Of a DNA stretch of 64,000 nucleotides, positions 47,679 to 59,567 are shown in pieces (within the stretch, counting starts at the first letter, position 1; each line of letters begins with the position of its first letter). The position numbers and the translations under genes are program-made. The notes under the pieces were generated by a model. It saw only the letters and a list, made by a program, of their open reading frames with translations, did no database searches and had not been told where the DNA came from. This stretch comes from Capillidium heterosporum. Its lineage: Eukaryota; Entomophthoromycota; Entomophthoromycetes; Entomophthorales; Capillidiaceae. The stretch covers positions 2,046,001-2,110,000 of the forward strand of contig WBMQ01000004.1 of the NCBI GenBank assembly GCA_016630905.1, given 5' to 3'.

Positions 47679-49045
47679 ATGAGCGCCCAATTTCATAACC
47701 TTTCCAGTCTAATCTTAGAAGAAGTTTTTAGCTACATTGAGCTTCCAGTCCAAAGTAAATTACTATATTGCAACCGAAAATTTTACGGTATATTGAAGCA
47801 GAAGCTATACGAAGATGTGAAATATCCACATCTCTTTGAAGATAATTCTAGAGAATTGAAGAGCTGGGTACCAAAGTATGGAGACTATGTTAGGAAAATA
47901 GGCCTTATATCGATGACGATTTCTTCAACTATATCAAGTACTTCCCCAACCTTAAACATCTAAGCTTCCCTTGGGATAAGGTGACCGATTTCCAGAAGAT
48001 GCAGCTAGCTGGACTAAAGGTAAATTCTAAAAACACCATTGCTATTTTAAGCTCACTGACAGCTATGTATATTATCAGTTTTCCATCTAATGCAGCTCTA
48101 ACATATATTTTATTATTGACAATGTAGCTTACATCTCTATCATTAACTTGCTTTCAAGCCAACTCTCAGCTTTTCGTCAACATAAACCAAACCTTCCCTA
48201 AACTTAAAAGTCTGTCTATTAGAATAGCCTCTGTTGTTTCTTACCAAGCTTTCATCCCAACCGTCTTTACCAACCTAGTGAAACTGGAGCTCAAACGCAT
48301 ATTTGCATTTATGAATGATATTATATTGAACTGCTTTCCCAAACTTAAAGAGCTGGTATTTGACTCCGAAAATACTGTATACTGTACCAACAATAAATCT
48401 GGGCTTAAGAAGTTATTGGGAAATTTAGTAAGTGCTCAATGGACTATATCAGCTCTAGATGGAATGAAGGCTTTTTTATTTCAAAATCTGAAGCACGCCG
48501 ACTTTCATTTAAGTAATGACTTATATGATGACTTTGGTAGAAGTTCGATAGCTAAACTGTTTGGTCTACCCAAGTTGCGCCACCTCAAGTTGCATGGTTT
48601 GATATTGGACCTCCTATTCAAAGACGTAGAATTCACGAATTCACTTACTAAGTTGGAGCTCAAAGGCGAGTTGAAGTTGGCTTACTTCTTTATCAATATT
48701 CTTCAGATGCCAACCTCTAACATAACTAGTTTAACGCTTATCAACAAAAGAAATTCACAACGCGCCTTCGAGCATTCTCCTTTTGAAAAGGATGATTTAC
48801 CCTGTGCTACGAAGCTACTTTTCATCAATCTTTCCAAACACGAAACTGAATTCCTCAACTGGATAAAGCATCAGCAGATCGATCCTATAATTACTTTTAT
48901 AGATCCTTTTCCATGTAAGTTACAACCCATTGTTTCTCATTTTCTCCCAGGAATGATTAACTTATCAACAGCATCCGGGCTTCCGGCTCCTCAAGTAGAT
49001 ACTATTTCTAATGAAGCACAGGATGATCATTCTTCACTAAACTAA
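47679..49045 (+). CDS. F-box/LRR protein, two exons, frame break in exon 1
   Basis: ATG 47679 gives MSAQFHNLSSLILEEVFSYI. Exon 1 continues to LAGLK at the donor 48019. Exon 2 starts at 48128 (LTSLSLTCFQANSQLFVNIN) and ends TAA 49045 with an LRR body and a Ser/Gln-rich tail. Near 47905 the frame is one base short: the paralogues' pattern DDDFFNYIKYFPNLKHLSF appears in another phase right after KIGLI. A sequencing indel or recent inactivation is likely. Otherwise well conserved. Confidence 0.6.
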
Positions 49046-49189
49046 ACTATCCAAAGCTCGTTTAAACCTACTAAAGTTTGACACATTTCAATAAACAACT
49101 CAAAAAGAAAGTTAAAAATATATATATCAATATTAAAATTCCTAGGTAATAAATTGAAGTATTGTTTAAGGGCTAAGATGACGTATAGA

Positions 49190-49690
49190 TTGAGATTGTA
49201 AGGAAATCTTTCTAAATCAGCTGCAGTTTCGCTTAATAACTAAAATTCAAATTTATATCTTAGACTCAGACTACCAGTTCGGCATCCATCCTACCAATAC
49301 TAGAATTTTCCTTTCCATTTAGCATGAATTAGGTGTTTAATTTAGTATTGACTATCCTCGATCAACCTCTACATTATCTAAAGTTATTGACACTTGTCCA
49401 GAAGAACAATATAAACATTGGTACTGAAGGCTGGGTAGAGCACTAACCATCAGTATCCAGAGTGCCTACTACCGAAGATGAGTAATCTATATAAGATACA
49501 TGGCGAATTAGTAGTAGGTTAAGTAATTATTAAATAAACGTATTGAACATTTGATATTTCCTTCTGCTATCGGCATAGTATAGACTTCCTGCATAGTATA
49601 ATTTAGAGCTGAGAATTTGCATCCCTCCAAGATTGAAAGTTGCACAGACCTGAACCGAACCTGAAAACTGAACTGAACTAAATCCTAGAA
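49190..49690 (+). repeat. Dispersed repeat, copy B
   Basis: Similar to 12505-13035. TAA 49241-49243 aligns with TAG 12559-12561 in the context LNN-x-NS. TAA 49492-49494 aligns with TAA 12811-12813 in the context I-x-D-x-W. TAA 49444-49446 aligns with CAA 12763-12765. Spacing between the last two sites is 48 bases in both copies. Small indels shift frame elsewhere. Confidence 0.6.
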
Positions 49691-49699
49691 CATGATTTC

Positions 49700-49930
49700 C
49701 AACTAATGAGTTTGACCATCTTTCTTAGCCTCATGGCTACGATCGGAGTATTTTTGTCTGCTCAGCACCTCTGGATCAGAATCCAGGCACAATTTTCCTC
49801 CTTCTATAGCCTTCTTGTCAACTTCTTTAGCCTTTATGGAGTACTGGCTACCTCTTACTGGTAAGCGTTCTTGGTGGACGTTTCCTAACAATATTAAAGC
49901 TAAGAATATAGAAAAGATCTTATTTAGAAA
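49700..49930 (-). CDS. Possible small secreted peptide, start not found
   Basis: A minus-strand frame ending near 49703 reads IFSIFLALILLGNVHQERLP at its beginning, like a signal peptide, then a charged body (KVDKK-like, SRQKYSDRSHEAKKDGQTH). No ATG lies in frame, so a tiny first exon would be needed. Base composition is richer in GC than its surroundings. The plus strand also has an open hydrophobic frame here, so strand is uncertain. Confidence 0.25.
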
Positions 49931-50905
49931 TAATAAAGCTTAGTTTAAAATTATTAAGCTAAAACTAGGTGTACTAAAGCCATTTAAATTTATAATTAGC
50001 TTGGGTAGCATTTTCTTTGGAATAGAACTTGGAAAAGTACATCTATTTTTACTAATTGTGCAAGTTTGGAATTGTCTTTCATAGCAATTGTAAGTTTAAT
50101 TTAAGGAAATATTGGCTATAGATTAGTGCAATTATAAACTTCAAAATAAGCAGTCAGCTAAAGTTTATTTGAAAGGCTAGAGTTCAAGTACATTTAGCTT
50201 TACTATAGGTGAGAGAAGTGTTAGCAATGGTAAAGAAAGTTTGAATGAAAAACCGATTATAATTTGTTGGACACTAAAACCTAATGGATGGGTAAAGAAA
50301 AGCTATTGTGCCAAACTTATAAGCTACATGCTTTTAGAAGTATAAAGAGAGCATCCTTAAGATACAGATGTATTACTTCAAAACGTGATTTCATAAGCTT
50401 ACTTAGAGGGTGGCTAAATTATTGACTTGTAAACCAAGGTAAAGTAACCACCCAGTACAAGGTTCGGATATCTTTGCCCCGGTTTACATTTACCCAAGTT
50501 TTAGACCTCATATTGGCGTGTATCCGAAACATTTGTCCTATCACCAGGCATATTTGTCTATAGTCATTATATTTATATAGGGTATATGGTTAGCACCAGT
50601 TATATATATGTTTGAAAACTAGCAGTATTTGCTATAGACCTGCGGTGTAAAGTTATTTTTGTAAAGTAGGAGCCAATTTTTCCATCTGCTATAAACTTCA
50701 AGCCAATAATAAGAGGTCACCAGGCAAAACGTGCTCCATCTTTGCTATTGCTACTTTTGCTTACTTTCGGCTTCGGATTCTTTTTGCCATATAAATGTTA
50801 GTAAGGGCCATGACAAGCTTCGTTTATAATTTTAAGACGAGTTCCACTTCCAATACCTCTACAGTTTAGCAACAGATAAAGTTCAAGACCAAAGTTTTCA
50901 ATAAG
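49931..50905. other. Intergenic, upstream of acyl-CoA oxidase
   Basis: AT-rich; no coding frame. The acyl-CoA oxidase promoter is expected near the right end. Confidence 0.4.
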
Positions 50906-53248
50906 ATGGCAGCAATTAAAGATAAAGCACAAACTCCCACCAAGATACCCGACTTAAGTAAGCAGCAGCCTATTGATTTGGAAACAGCAAGGAAAACTAA
51001 GACGTTCGATTCTGAACAGATGAGTCTGCAGTTGTTTGGTAGCCAGGAGAAATTGGACATGTTTCTCAAATTCCAAGCCATTATCGACAACGAACCCATC
51101 TTCGAAAGAACTAGAAGGGTACATATGTCACGTCAGGAGGTAACTTTTGCTCAATTACAATATGTAATTCTTGTACTATTTTTAGAGATTCTTAAATGCT
51201 TTAAAAATAAACAAACGTGCTATCGAGCTGAAATACCAATTGGGGATAAGTGATGAAGATTTCTTTATGTTTTTTCACTATGTAGATGAGCCTTCTCCGG
51301 TATATTACTTAATCTTATAATACTAAGTCATATTTAGCTTGTTCTACAGTTGGGCATGTTTATCAGTGCGATGCGGGACCATACTAGTGAGGAGCAGAAA
51401 GCTTTGTGGCTCAAAAATGCCAAGGATTTCAAGATGCTAGGGTGGTAAGTTTCAATTTTAGTGGATATCTGGATTTACATTGAATTTAGCTATGCTCAAA
51501 CTGAAATTGGCCATGGATCGAGCTTATCCAATTTAGAGACTACTGCCACGTTCGATAAAGAAACTGATGAGTTTGTTATTAATTCCCCTACCCTAAGTGT
51601 AATATTGACTAAAGGCGGCATTGGGCTAACTTTTTGTTAATTTAGTCTGCCAAGTTTTGGCCAGGAGCCCTTGCCAAATTCGCTAACCATGCCATTGTGT
51701 ATGCCCAGCTTATCATCAACGGACAGCACTACGGACCACACGGGTTCTTAGTCCCGATTCGAAGCATGGAGGACCATACCCTCCTTAAAGGAGTTGTGCT
51801 CAAAGACATCGGTCCTAAAGCTGGCTATGAAGGAATGGACAACGGTAGACTTTATTTGATGAGTACTTTGTTAAACTATATTTAGGCTATGCAACCTTCA
51901 ACAACGTGCGTGTACCCAGATTCAATATGCTTATGCGCTTCAGTCAAGTAGATAGACAAGGCCATTATAGTAAACCTAAGCACAGCAAGATCGGATTTGC
52001 TGTCATGGTAATTTATAGAAGTTTTTATTTTATTGAACTCTTTTCTAGACAGAGACTAGAGTTGGTATCACTGGGCATAGTTACAATGCTCTATCTAGAG
52101 CCGTTACAATTGCCATAAGATACGCTACAGTCAGACGTCAGGGAACCGTTACTGGGAAATTGGAACCTCAGGTTATCACCTACCCTTTAGTCCAGTATCG
52201 ACTTTTCCCGCTACTGGCCAACACCTTTGCGTTGAATTTTGTATCTAGGTGGTTAGCTAACAAGTTTAATACGATGATGGCCTCCATTACGAATGACAAC
52301 GACTTTTCTCTTTTACCCGAAGTGCATGGAATCTCAGCCTCTTTGAAAAGCTACTGTAGCGCTTTAGCTGCCGATGGGATTGAAGAGGCCCGCCGCTGCC
52401 TAGGTGGCCAAGGCTACTTGAAAGCCAGCGGAATTTCAGACTACTACAACTCTTTCATTCCTTCCATGACCTACGAAGGTGAGAATGGCCTCTTGACCCA
52501 GCAACCAGCCCGTTTCCTACTCAAAGAGTTCGTCAAGGCAGTGAAGGGTGACTTTAGCAGCTTGTCGGAATCGACCGACTTCCTATCGCTTTTTGCTACC
52601 GGCAACGCCTACGCATGGTCCCCCAAGGGAAATGAACAGGCTACCAACCTCAACGCATTGGTGACCTTATTCAGCTACCGAGTCTTTGATCTTACCAAGC
52701 GCCTCTACGAGGCCAGCCAAGTAGCTCACTGGGACGAACTCAGCATCTACTCCTCGAACCTATCCAAAGCTTTGGCCCAATATGTCACCTTGCTTCACTT
52801 TGTTAACGGTATCGAACAGCTTCAACGTACCGAGAAGGCTACCCGTGGTACTTTAGATGTCCTCACTAGCCTGGCCCAGCTTTACGCCGTTTCAGTCATC
52901 GACAAGGAACCTGGAGACTTTTTACAAAACAAATCTCTACCACCTAACCAGCTGGACAACATCCGTGCCTCCCAGAAGCAACTCTTTAAGAAGTTGTTGC
53001 CTGAAGTCGTCGCTCTCGTTGACTGCTTCCAGTTCAGCGATGGGGCTTTAGCCTCTGACCTTGGCTCTTACGATGGGAATGTCTACAAGCGTATCGTCGA
53101 TACCGTCAACAAGAACCCCTTAAACTTGATTGATCCTATCAACCAAAAGGTTGGATATGAGGAATTTATCCGTCCTATTGTCAAGGGTGAGTGTAAAAAG
53201 GCGAATGTCGTTGACTCTCCTACTATTAAGGTAACTAGTAAGCTTTAG
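50906..53248 (+). CDS. Peroxisomal acyl-CoA oxidase
   Basis: Start [11 protein letters not shown]. Six or seven introns of about 38-50 bases, for example 51141-51187 after MSRQE, one after EPSP, one inside GCYAQTE, and one inside NGYATFNN, restore a complete ACOX. Recognisable parts are [15 protein letters not shown] with [27 protein letters not shown], the FAD-binding SAKFWPG region, [32 protein letters not shown], and the C-terminal [13 protein letters not shown]. It ends SKL-TAG, a canonical PTS1 peroxisomal signal. The enzyme performs the first, H2O2-producing step of peroxisomal beta-oxidation. No damage seen; all Gln use CAA/CAG. Confidence 0.93.
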
Positions 53249-53699
53249 TTTATGTGGCGGCTATTTTGGCTTATAATAAAATGTGATTTGATATATACAT
53301 GTTTTTAAGCTAATAGCATTAGTTTTCAGTTACTATTTCTGATATAGTTTAAGTTTAATTTTTTTGCTCTCCAATATAGAAAACTCCAAATAAGCTACAT
53401 TGGTATTCTTCCATATATGTTGCTATGAAATTTGCTATTTATTGATATATGCCATCTTTGAGTATATACTCCAAAGGCCAATTACCATCTACTTTTGATC
53501 TCCAATATGTCCCTATACTATTGGCTATAAATCTTTTACCTCTCAAGGGGTACACTCTTTGGCCATGGAACAGTTTATTTATGCTTTTGATTGGTCAATA
53601 TAAATTGATCAAGAATCTACTAGAACATTGTGTATTCGTTCCAACATTACCTCCTATAAAAGCTAAGAAATTACCAGACATTGCAGCACTACATCAATT
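53249..53699. other. Short intergenic spacer
   Basis: 450 bases between acyl-CoA oxidase and CDC37 on the same strand. The open frame 53449-53709 overlaps the CDC37 start in another phase and is not supported. Confidence 0.4.
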
Positions 53700-55169
53700 A
53701 TGCCATTGAATTACTCAAAGTGGGACAACATTGAGATTTCCGACGATGAGGACATTGAAGTTCACCCCAACGTCGACAAACGATCTTTTATAAAGTGGAA
53801 CCAGGAAGCTATCCACCTCCGACGTGCCGAACGTCGTAACAAGATAGCCCAACTCAAGGAGCGAATAGTGCAAAATAGCGAACTAATCTTGAAGGTAAAG
53901 GATATTGCCGACAAGATAAAGTCCTCAGATGTCGAAAGCTTTATGAAGACACTTATGGAGATCGAAAGTAAGATAAAGGACAACGTACAATCTTCCGACC
54001 AATCGGCACCGGTTGAAAACAAGATGTACTCGAATGAGCAAGCTATTTTGAATCTGCTGAGGATTGTTATCGAAAAACTGGTAGCTTATGGAGGTACCGA
54101 CCGTAAAGAATTTTTACTGGAGAAGATAGACGAAGAGCTAGCGCAGGTAGAAACCTTCCAACAGAACTGTAAGAAGGACCTGGAGGAGTCGCTTAAAATC
54201 GAAAACTCAACTTTGACCTCGGACAACATCTGTAAACCTGGGTTCGATAAGACGGTAAGAACTACTTTAGAATTAGTACTAACTTTGACTAGATTATCAC
54301 TAAACCTCAACCCCAACCCCAGGTTGCTTCCAAACCTACCAAACAGAAAACTATTGAGACTATAAATTCGGAATCCCTTGACAAAAAGAGCCTTGAAAAG
54401 GTAATTAATCTACGCCAATTTACACTTATATGTTAAGATGAACAATATGAGTATCGGTGGTGACGATGCTAATGATGAAGATACTGCCGACATTATTTCC
54501 GACCTGGCCTACTCTTTCGCCAAGATCAAGACCATGGAAGAGAGTAAGAAATTCATATCCAAGCACCCCCAGGTTGTTTCCACCAAATACTCGGAGGAGA
54601 TCATCGGACACGCTTTTGAAGTCGAATTGGAAAAGGACTACGCTTTCGCCAAGCAGTGTATAGTACAATCATTGGTCATCAAGTACTGCATCGACCTTGG
54701 TCCTGACGGCATAAACCTCTTCTTCAACCGGTAATATTCTTAGCCTAACCTCTCTAAAATATTGTAATTTAGGTTGAACCAGAAAGCAGCCAGCTTCTTC
54801 TACAAGGATGTTGAAGATACCTATGCCCTCCTCAAGCAGAGGTCTGAAGTTTTGCGAAGCAACCTCGCCAAAGAAAGCGGTGAGAAGGGGGTTCTACAAT
54901 TGGAGCCCTTTTCTGAGGATGGTAGCATCAAATGCAACCTACCCGACGATACCGAAGAGGATAAGGAACGTTACGAGCTCTTCCAAACATTACCGGTAGA
55001 TTTTCAAGAGGCGCTCAAATCAGAGTCCATCGACGCCATCAACAAAATTTTGGCTACTTTAAGCGAATCAGAGGCTGAAGGTCTACTGCAAATCTGTGGA
55101 CAAGGGGGATTCATCAACTTTGGAGTTCCAGAAGATGGTGAGGAAGTTGCTGAAGAAGCTGCCAACTAG
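53700..55169 (+). CDS. CDC37: Hsp90 co-chaperone Cdc37
   Basis: Start MPLNYSKWDNIEISDDEDIE is the diagnostic kinase-binding N-terminus of Cdc37. Its SDDED contains the conserved CK2-phosphorylated serine. A coiled-coil region follows, then an intron from 54253 to a CCCCAG acceptor. A second intron ends just before MNNMSIGGDD, and a third sits at 54733-54773, before LNQKAASFF. The Hsp90-binding middle domain includes AYSFAKIKTMEESKKFISKH and VIKYCIDLGPDGINLFFNR. It ends TAG 55169. It delivers protein kinases to Hsp90 in the cytosol. Confidence 0.93.
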
Positions 55170-55941
55170 ATCTGAAAGTAAAGTGGATGGAGAGACTTGA
55201 GATACAATCGATTCTTTTTGATATGTTTAAGGATTTTTTGGATAGTAAAATATAGGTTTCAAAGCAGTTGAACTCTTTCAATGTATATTTTTTAAAGTTG
55301 CATTTAGCTATTTATGTATTTTTTCAAGGCACTAAGCTCCATATCATTTTTGGAGATATAGTAAAGGGTAGTCCAAGTAAATTTAACTTGCACCAAGGCG
55401 ACTTTAGATCTAAATGAAAAGGCATTGTTGTGAAGAGATGCTAAGAAAAGTTAGATTTTCAAGCTAGACTTTGGATCTAGTAGCTAAATCGCTCTTGGGA
55501 GGAACCCACTTCATGTAAATTGAACGGGCCATTCAAGTTTTAGTAGAAGGTTTGAATTCTTCTACGTTTCGTTACCTGCACCAACTTCATTTTGTTGAAA
55601 TAAATTTACAATTCAAACAATAAAGTTGAAAGACAATACCTTGCTATCTACTCAAGGAACTTCAACTACTATTACAATACTTTTTCTTTAAAGCAGACTT
55701 ATAAACTTTCTAAATATACTATATTGAAAATATATTTATTGATTTCATATATCTCTATCCGACATAAACTCTGTTGATGTTAGAAAAAGTAGATATAAAT
55801 TAGTAGAAAAAGACAAGAAAACAGCAAGTCAGGAATCTAAAAAACCTTTAATATATATGAACCGAATTTAGTGAACGCTCGGGAGGAGATGGGTGAGTGT
55901 ATTTAATCGAAAGTGGTGGACATTGGGCGATCTAATTACAT
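55170..55941. other. Intergenic between convergent CDC37 and eEF2
   Basis: AT-rich 3' flanks of two convergent genes. No other feature recognised. Confidence 0.5.
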
Positions 55942-58470
55942 TTATAATTTGTCGTAGTAGGTTTCGAACTCGGGGATCTCAATCTTAAGACCCTTACGCT
56001 TACGGATGTCGTGGACAACGGCTTCGATCTTGGATCCGGCATCCAAAGGAGAACCGTTCATGATGGCCCAGTGATCGAAGACGGCCTGGGGGAAGGCCTG
56101 ACCACCGGTGTTGGAACGCAAGAAGGCGGTGAAACCGAAGGACTCCATGACGGGCAAGTAGGCCTTGATGGTGTACATGGGGGTACCGGGGCGCTGGACT
56201 TCGTCGACGACTATACCACGACGCTTGTTGAAGGAGGAGTAGATACCACCGATGCAGTTCTCGGGGGCCTGGACCTCGACCAAGTACATGGGCTCCAAGA
56301 GACCGGGCTTGGCCTTGAGGCAGGAGGCGTACATGACACGACGGCAGGTGGGGATGATCTGACCACCACCTCTGTGGATGGCATCGGCGTGCAAAGTGAC
56401 ATCGAGGATGTTGAAACGGACACCACGGACTTCCTCTTCGGCGCAGACACCTTCCTTGGTGGCCCACTGGACGGCGGCAACGCAGGAATCCTTGATTTCG
56501 TTGAGGTACTGGACGGCCTTGGTCTGGTCAACCAACAAGTTGGGGCCGTTGGTGTTGGGGCCGAAGCACCAGATCTTACGGGCATCGGTGACGTCCCAGC
56601 CGTAGGTCTCGGCCAAGTGACGGGCACGGATCTTGAAGTCGTCACGGGGGGTGACTTTGCCATCTTCGATCTCCTTACACAACTCCATATCCAAGGGCTC
56701 GGCCTTCATGTAGATACGGTTGTGCTTGTTGGGGGATTTGGACAGGCAGACCATGCTGGATTCCTCCTGAACGGTCTCACGGTAGCTGACTACGGGGTCA
56801 CCGACCTTGATGGGGACACAGGCGTGGTCCTCTTCCAAATCCTTGATACAGATTTCAATGTGCAGTTCACCGGCACCGGCAACAATGATTTCACCAGATT
56901 CGGCGGTGAAGCACTGGACACAGGGGTCGGACTTGGACAGACGCTTGAGACCTTCAATAAGCTTGGGGAGATCGGAGGCGTTCTTACATTCGACAGCGAC
57001 CTGTACGACGGGGGAGACAGAGAACTTCATGACCTTCATGTTGTGGGCGTTCTCATCATCAGTGATGGTACCAGACTTCAACAAGAACTGATCGACACCG
57101 ACGAGACCGAGAATGTTACCGGCGGGACAATCCTCAATGGGCTCGATGTAACGACCCATCATGAGGATGGTACGCTGGATGGACTTGACAAAGAGATCCT
57201 CCTTCTTACCGGGGACGTAGTTGGGGCCCTGGATACGGACCTTCAAACCGGAACGAACGGTACCGGAGAAGACACGACCGAAGGCGTAGAAACGACCCTT
57301 GTCGGAGGTGGGTACCATCTTGGAGACGTACAACATGAGGGGACCGTTGGGGTCACAGTTACGAATGGACTCGCAGAACTTGTCGTCGGTGGGACCCTCG
57401 TACAGGGAGGCAGCACGGTACCTCTGGGCGGTCATGGGGGAAGGCAAGTGGATACAGATCATTTCAAGTAAAGCGTCGGCAGCGGGCAAGAACTTGCGCA
57501 TGACGACCTTGAGGAGGGGCTTACCTTCCAAAGTCTTCTCGTCGCTCTTCAAGGTGATCTCCAACTTCTCCAGGAGCTTCTCGGTCTCCTCCTTCTTGAC
57601 GTTCATGACGCAGTCGAAGATACGGAAGATGGGGTCCAAAACAAACAAGTTGAAGGCACGCTCCAGCTGGTTACCATCGGCATCGGTGGCGTTCTTGGAC
57701 CATTTCTTGGTCTTGGGGTTGAAGTAGTTGTCACCCCAAAGTCTCTTCATCATCTTTTCACGGTCAACACCGAACTTCTTGGCGTAACGGTCGGCGAACT
57801 GGGTCAAGGTGAAACCCCACCCGTGCAAAGCAGAGGCGAAGGCAACGGTGCCTTTCTCGGGGTAGACCTGGACATCACCCAAATCCTCATCGACGTAGGT
57901 GGCAATGAGGACGTTTACGGACTCAACGGTACGGGAGAAAGAGTTGTAGAGATCTTCCTTGGTGATCTGCAACTCCAAGAGGGCACGATCGACCTTGTTG
58001 ATGACAACGACGGGCTTGATCTTCTCGGTCAAGGCCTGACGCAATACAGTCTCGGTCTGGACGGATACACCGGATACACAGTCGACAACGACCAAGGCAC
58101 CATCGGTGACACGGAGGGCGGCAGTTACTTCAGAGGAGAAGTCTACGTGCCCGGGGGAATCGATCAAGTTGATCAAGAACTCGTTACCGTCGGTCTTCTG
58201 CTTGATGTCCTTCATCTGCTCAGCACCCAACTCAAAGAACATAGAGATGGCAGTGGACTTGATGGTAATACCACGGTCCTGTTCATCCTGACGGGTATCG
58301 GTGTAACGGGCGGTACCGGCGTGGGCCGAGGAGATAATACCGGCACGGGATACCAAAGAATCGGTCAAGGTGGACTTGCCGTGATCGACGTGGGCAATGA
58401 CCGACATGTTACGGACGTTGGCAACCTTGTCCATGAGGGCACGGATCTGATCGGTCGTGAAGTTTACCAT
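55942..58470 (-). CDS. EFT1: Translation elongation factor 2
   Basis: Single exon, 842 residues, the normal eEF2 length. The G domain has AHVDHGKST (G1), DSPGHVDF (G3) and NKVD (G4). The C-terminal half includes [14 protein letters not shown], whose His is the diphthamide site modified in fungi and animals. The C-terminus YYDKL-TAA is the expected one. It catalyses GTP-driven ribosomal translocation. The gene is far richer in GC than its surroundings and uses a narrow codon set, a sign of very high expression. Because its conserved end is at TAA, TAA must act as a stop in this genome. Long open frames on the opposite strand (such as 56011-57471) are by-products of that codon bias. Confidence 0.98.
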   Translation of the reverse strand: MVNFTTDQIRALMDKVANVRNMSVIAHVDHGKSTLTDSLVSRAGIISSAHAGTARYTDTRQDEQDRGITIKSTAISMFFELGAEQMKDIKQKTDGNEFLINLIDSPGHVDFSSEVTAALRVTDGALVVVDCVSGVSVQTETVLRQALTEKIKPVVVINKVDRALLELQITKEDLYNSFSRTVESVNVLIATYVDEDLGDVQVYPEKGTVAFASALHGWGFTLTQFADRYAKKFGVDREKMMKRLWGDNYFNPKTKKWSKNATDADGNQLERAFNLFVLDPIFRIFDCVMNVKKEETEKLLEKLEITLKSDEKTLEGKPLLKVVMRKFLPAADALLEMICIHLPSPMTAQRYRAASLYEGPTDDKFCESIRNCDPNGPLMLYVSKMVPTSDKGRFYAFGRVFSGTVRSGLKVRIQGPNYVPGKKEDLFVKSIQRTILMMGRYIEPIEDCPAGNILGLVGVDQFLLKSGTITDDENAHNMKVMKFSVSPVVQVAVECKNASDLPKLIEGLKRLSKSDPCVQCFTAESGEIIVAGAGELHIEICIKDLEEDHACVPIKVGDPVVSYRETVQEESSMVCLSKSPNKHNRIYMKAEPLDMELCKEIEDGKVTPRDDFKIRARHLAETYGWDVTDARKIWCFGPNTNGPNLLVDQTKAVQYLNEIKDSCVAAVQWATKEGVCAEEEVRGVRFNILDVTLHADAIHRGGGQIIPTCRRVMYASCLKAKPGLLEPMYLVEVQAPENCIGGIYSSFNKRRGIVVDEVQRPGTPMYTIKAYLPVMESFGFTAFLRSNTGGQAFPQAVFDHWAIMNGSPLDAGSKIEAVVHDIRKRKGLKIEIPEFETYYDKL

Positions 58471-59030
58471 TTTTCTATCTAGTTTCTAGCTCTAAAGTTT
58501 TAGTGGAAGTTTGGGCTATAGAGAAGCTAAACGAAGTAGGTTTTGCGTAAAGTTGACTTTTTATCTGGGCTTTTTGTGCAAGGGTGTTGGTAGGCTGCAA
58601 TTGTCACCTGAACCGCCAATCCAGGCTTCTGATTGCTTGATCTTGCAAATTGGAACTGAAAATTTTTGGCATTGGCTTATGTTTTCATTCGAAACTTCAA
58701 TTCTTTTCGATAGCGAATTTGGACGATCCAAATTTATTCTCTAGATTCGGATTTTCGAGTTTTATCAATCAACCGGTTTTTGGCAGCTTTACTAATTTTA
58801 TCCAAATAGCAGCCAATCATCTGTCAGTATGATTACTTCTGCACCTCCAAATTGCAGTTTAACCTAAACCAAATAGTACCGTGCCCGGCTTGATTGGCTC
58901 TCCATTATCGATTTCCAAAGGGTTTATTCCACCTTCAACCTCATGCCTAAAATATTTAATTAAAATTCATTTTAGAGGATATCCCTCAAGTTTATTTTAG
59001 ATATCTGCAGGGCAGGGCAACCGGTTTAAA
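58471..59030. promoter_or_regulatory. eEF2 5' flank / promoter region
   Basis: Region upstream of the eEF2 start, with pyrimidine-rich stretches when read toward the gene. It should contain the promoter of a highly expressed gene; no individual site can be assigned. Confidence 0.3.
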
Positions 59031-59567
59031 ATGGCTGTGAAAGTTGATGTTTGGATCTTCTTTAGCGTTTTAGTTGAAGTAGGTCTAAGGTCGACGGTAG
59101 AGGTTATGTTCAACAGCGGTTTTGAAGCGGATTATCACTAAGAGTACAGCTACAACTTTACTAGTTCGACACCCTCCTTCAGTAAGCTTTTTATTTGTTT
59201 TGCAAAGTATTTGGGCATATCAACTCTAGAGGTTATCCTTTAATTTTTCTGCAAGGGGAGCTTTACAGATAAAATGGCAGCTGATTATATTATGTTGGAA
59301 CTAGCGTGTTTGTTTGCGTTTAATTAATAGGTTACATTTGATATTTAAAGGATACCTCCTATCTCTTAAATCATACTCACAATACCATCAATTTTTTATT
59401 TTATGGTTTTCTATAAGGATAGCTATGTAGCGACGAATGTAGTTAAAAGTATGTATACTATATATCTCAAAAATAAAGATTTTAAGCATGCCCTTTACAA
59501 TATACTTGTATTAGGTATGCTTTTGTTGGGGTTGTAACTATGGCCTTCCTGGTATCAACTTTTTTGA
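59031..59567 (+). other. Candidate secreted/membrane protein frame with in-frame TAA/TAG
   Basis: ATG 59031 opens MAVKVDVWIFFSVLVEVGLR, a plausible signal segment, then MFNSGFEADYH-TAA-EYSYNF (TAA at 59139-59141). If TAA/TAG are passed, this frame is open for 179 codons to TGA 59565-59567. GT...AG introns are likely inside (for example from 59179), so some of these codons may be intronic. From about 59340 another frame also reads well, with a hydrophobic helix FVGVVTMAFLVSTFLTL near 59530. Function and exact exons unknown. Confidence 0.3.

Noticed and set aside
56011-57471. Long plus-strand open frame (486 codons) and other frames opposite eEF2
   Set aside because: Antisense shadows created by the strong codon bias and high GC of eEF2; composition is Gly/Thr/Asp-rich nonsense without domain.
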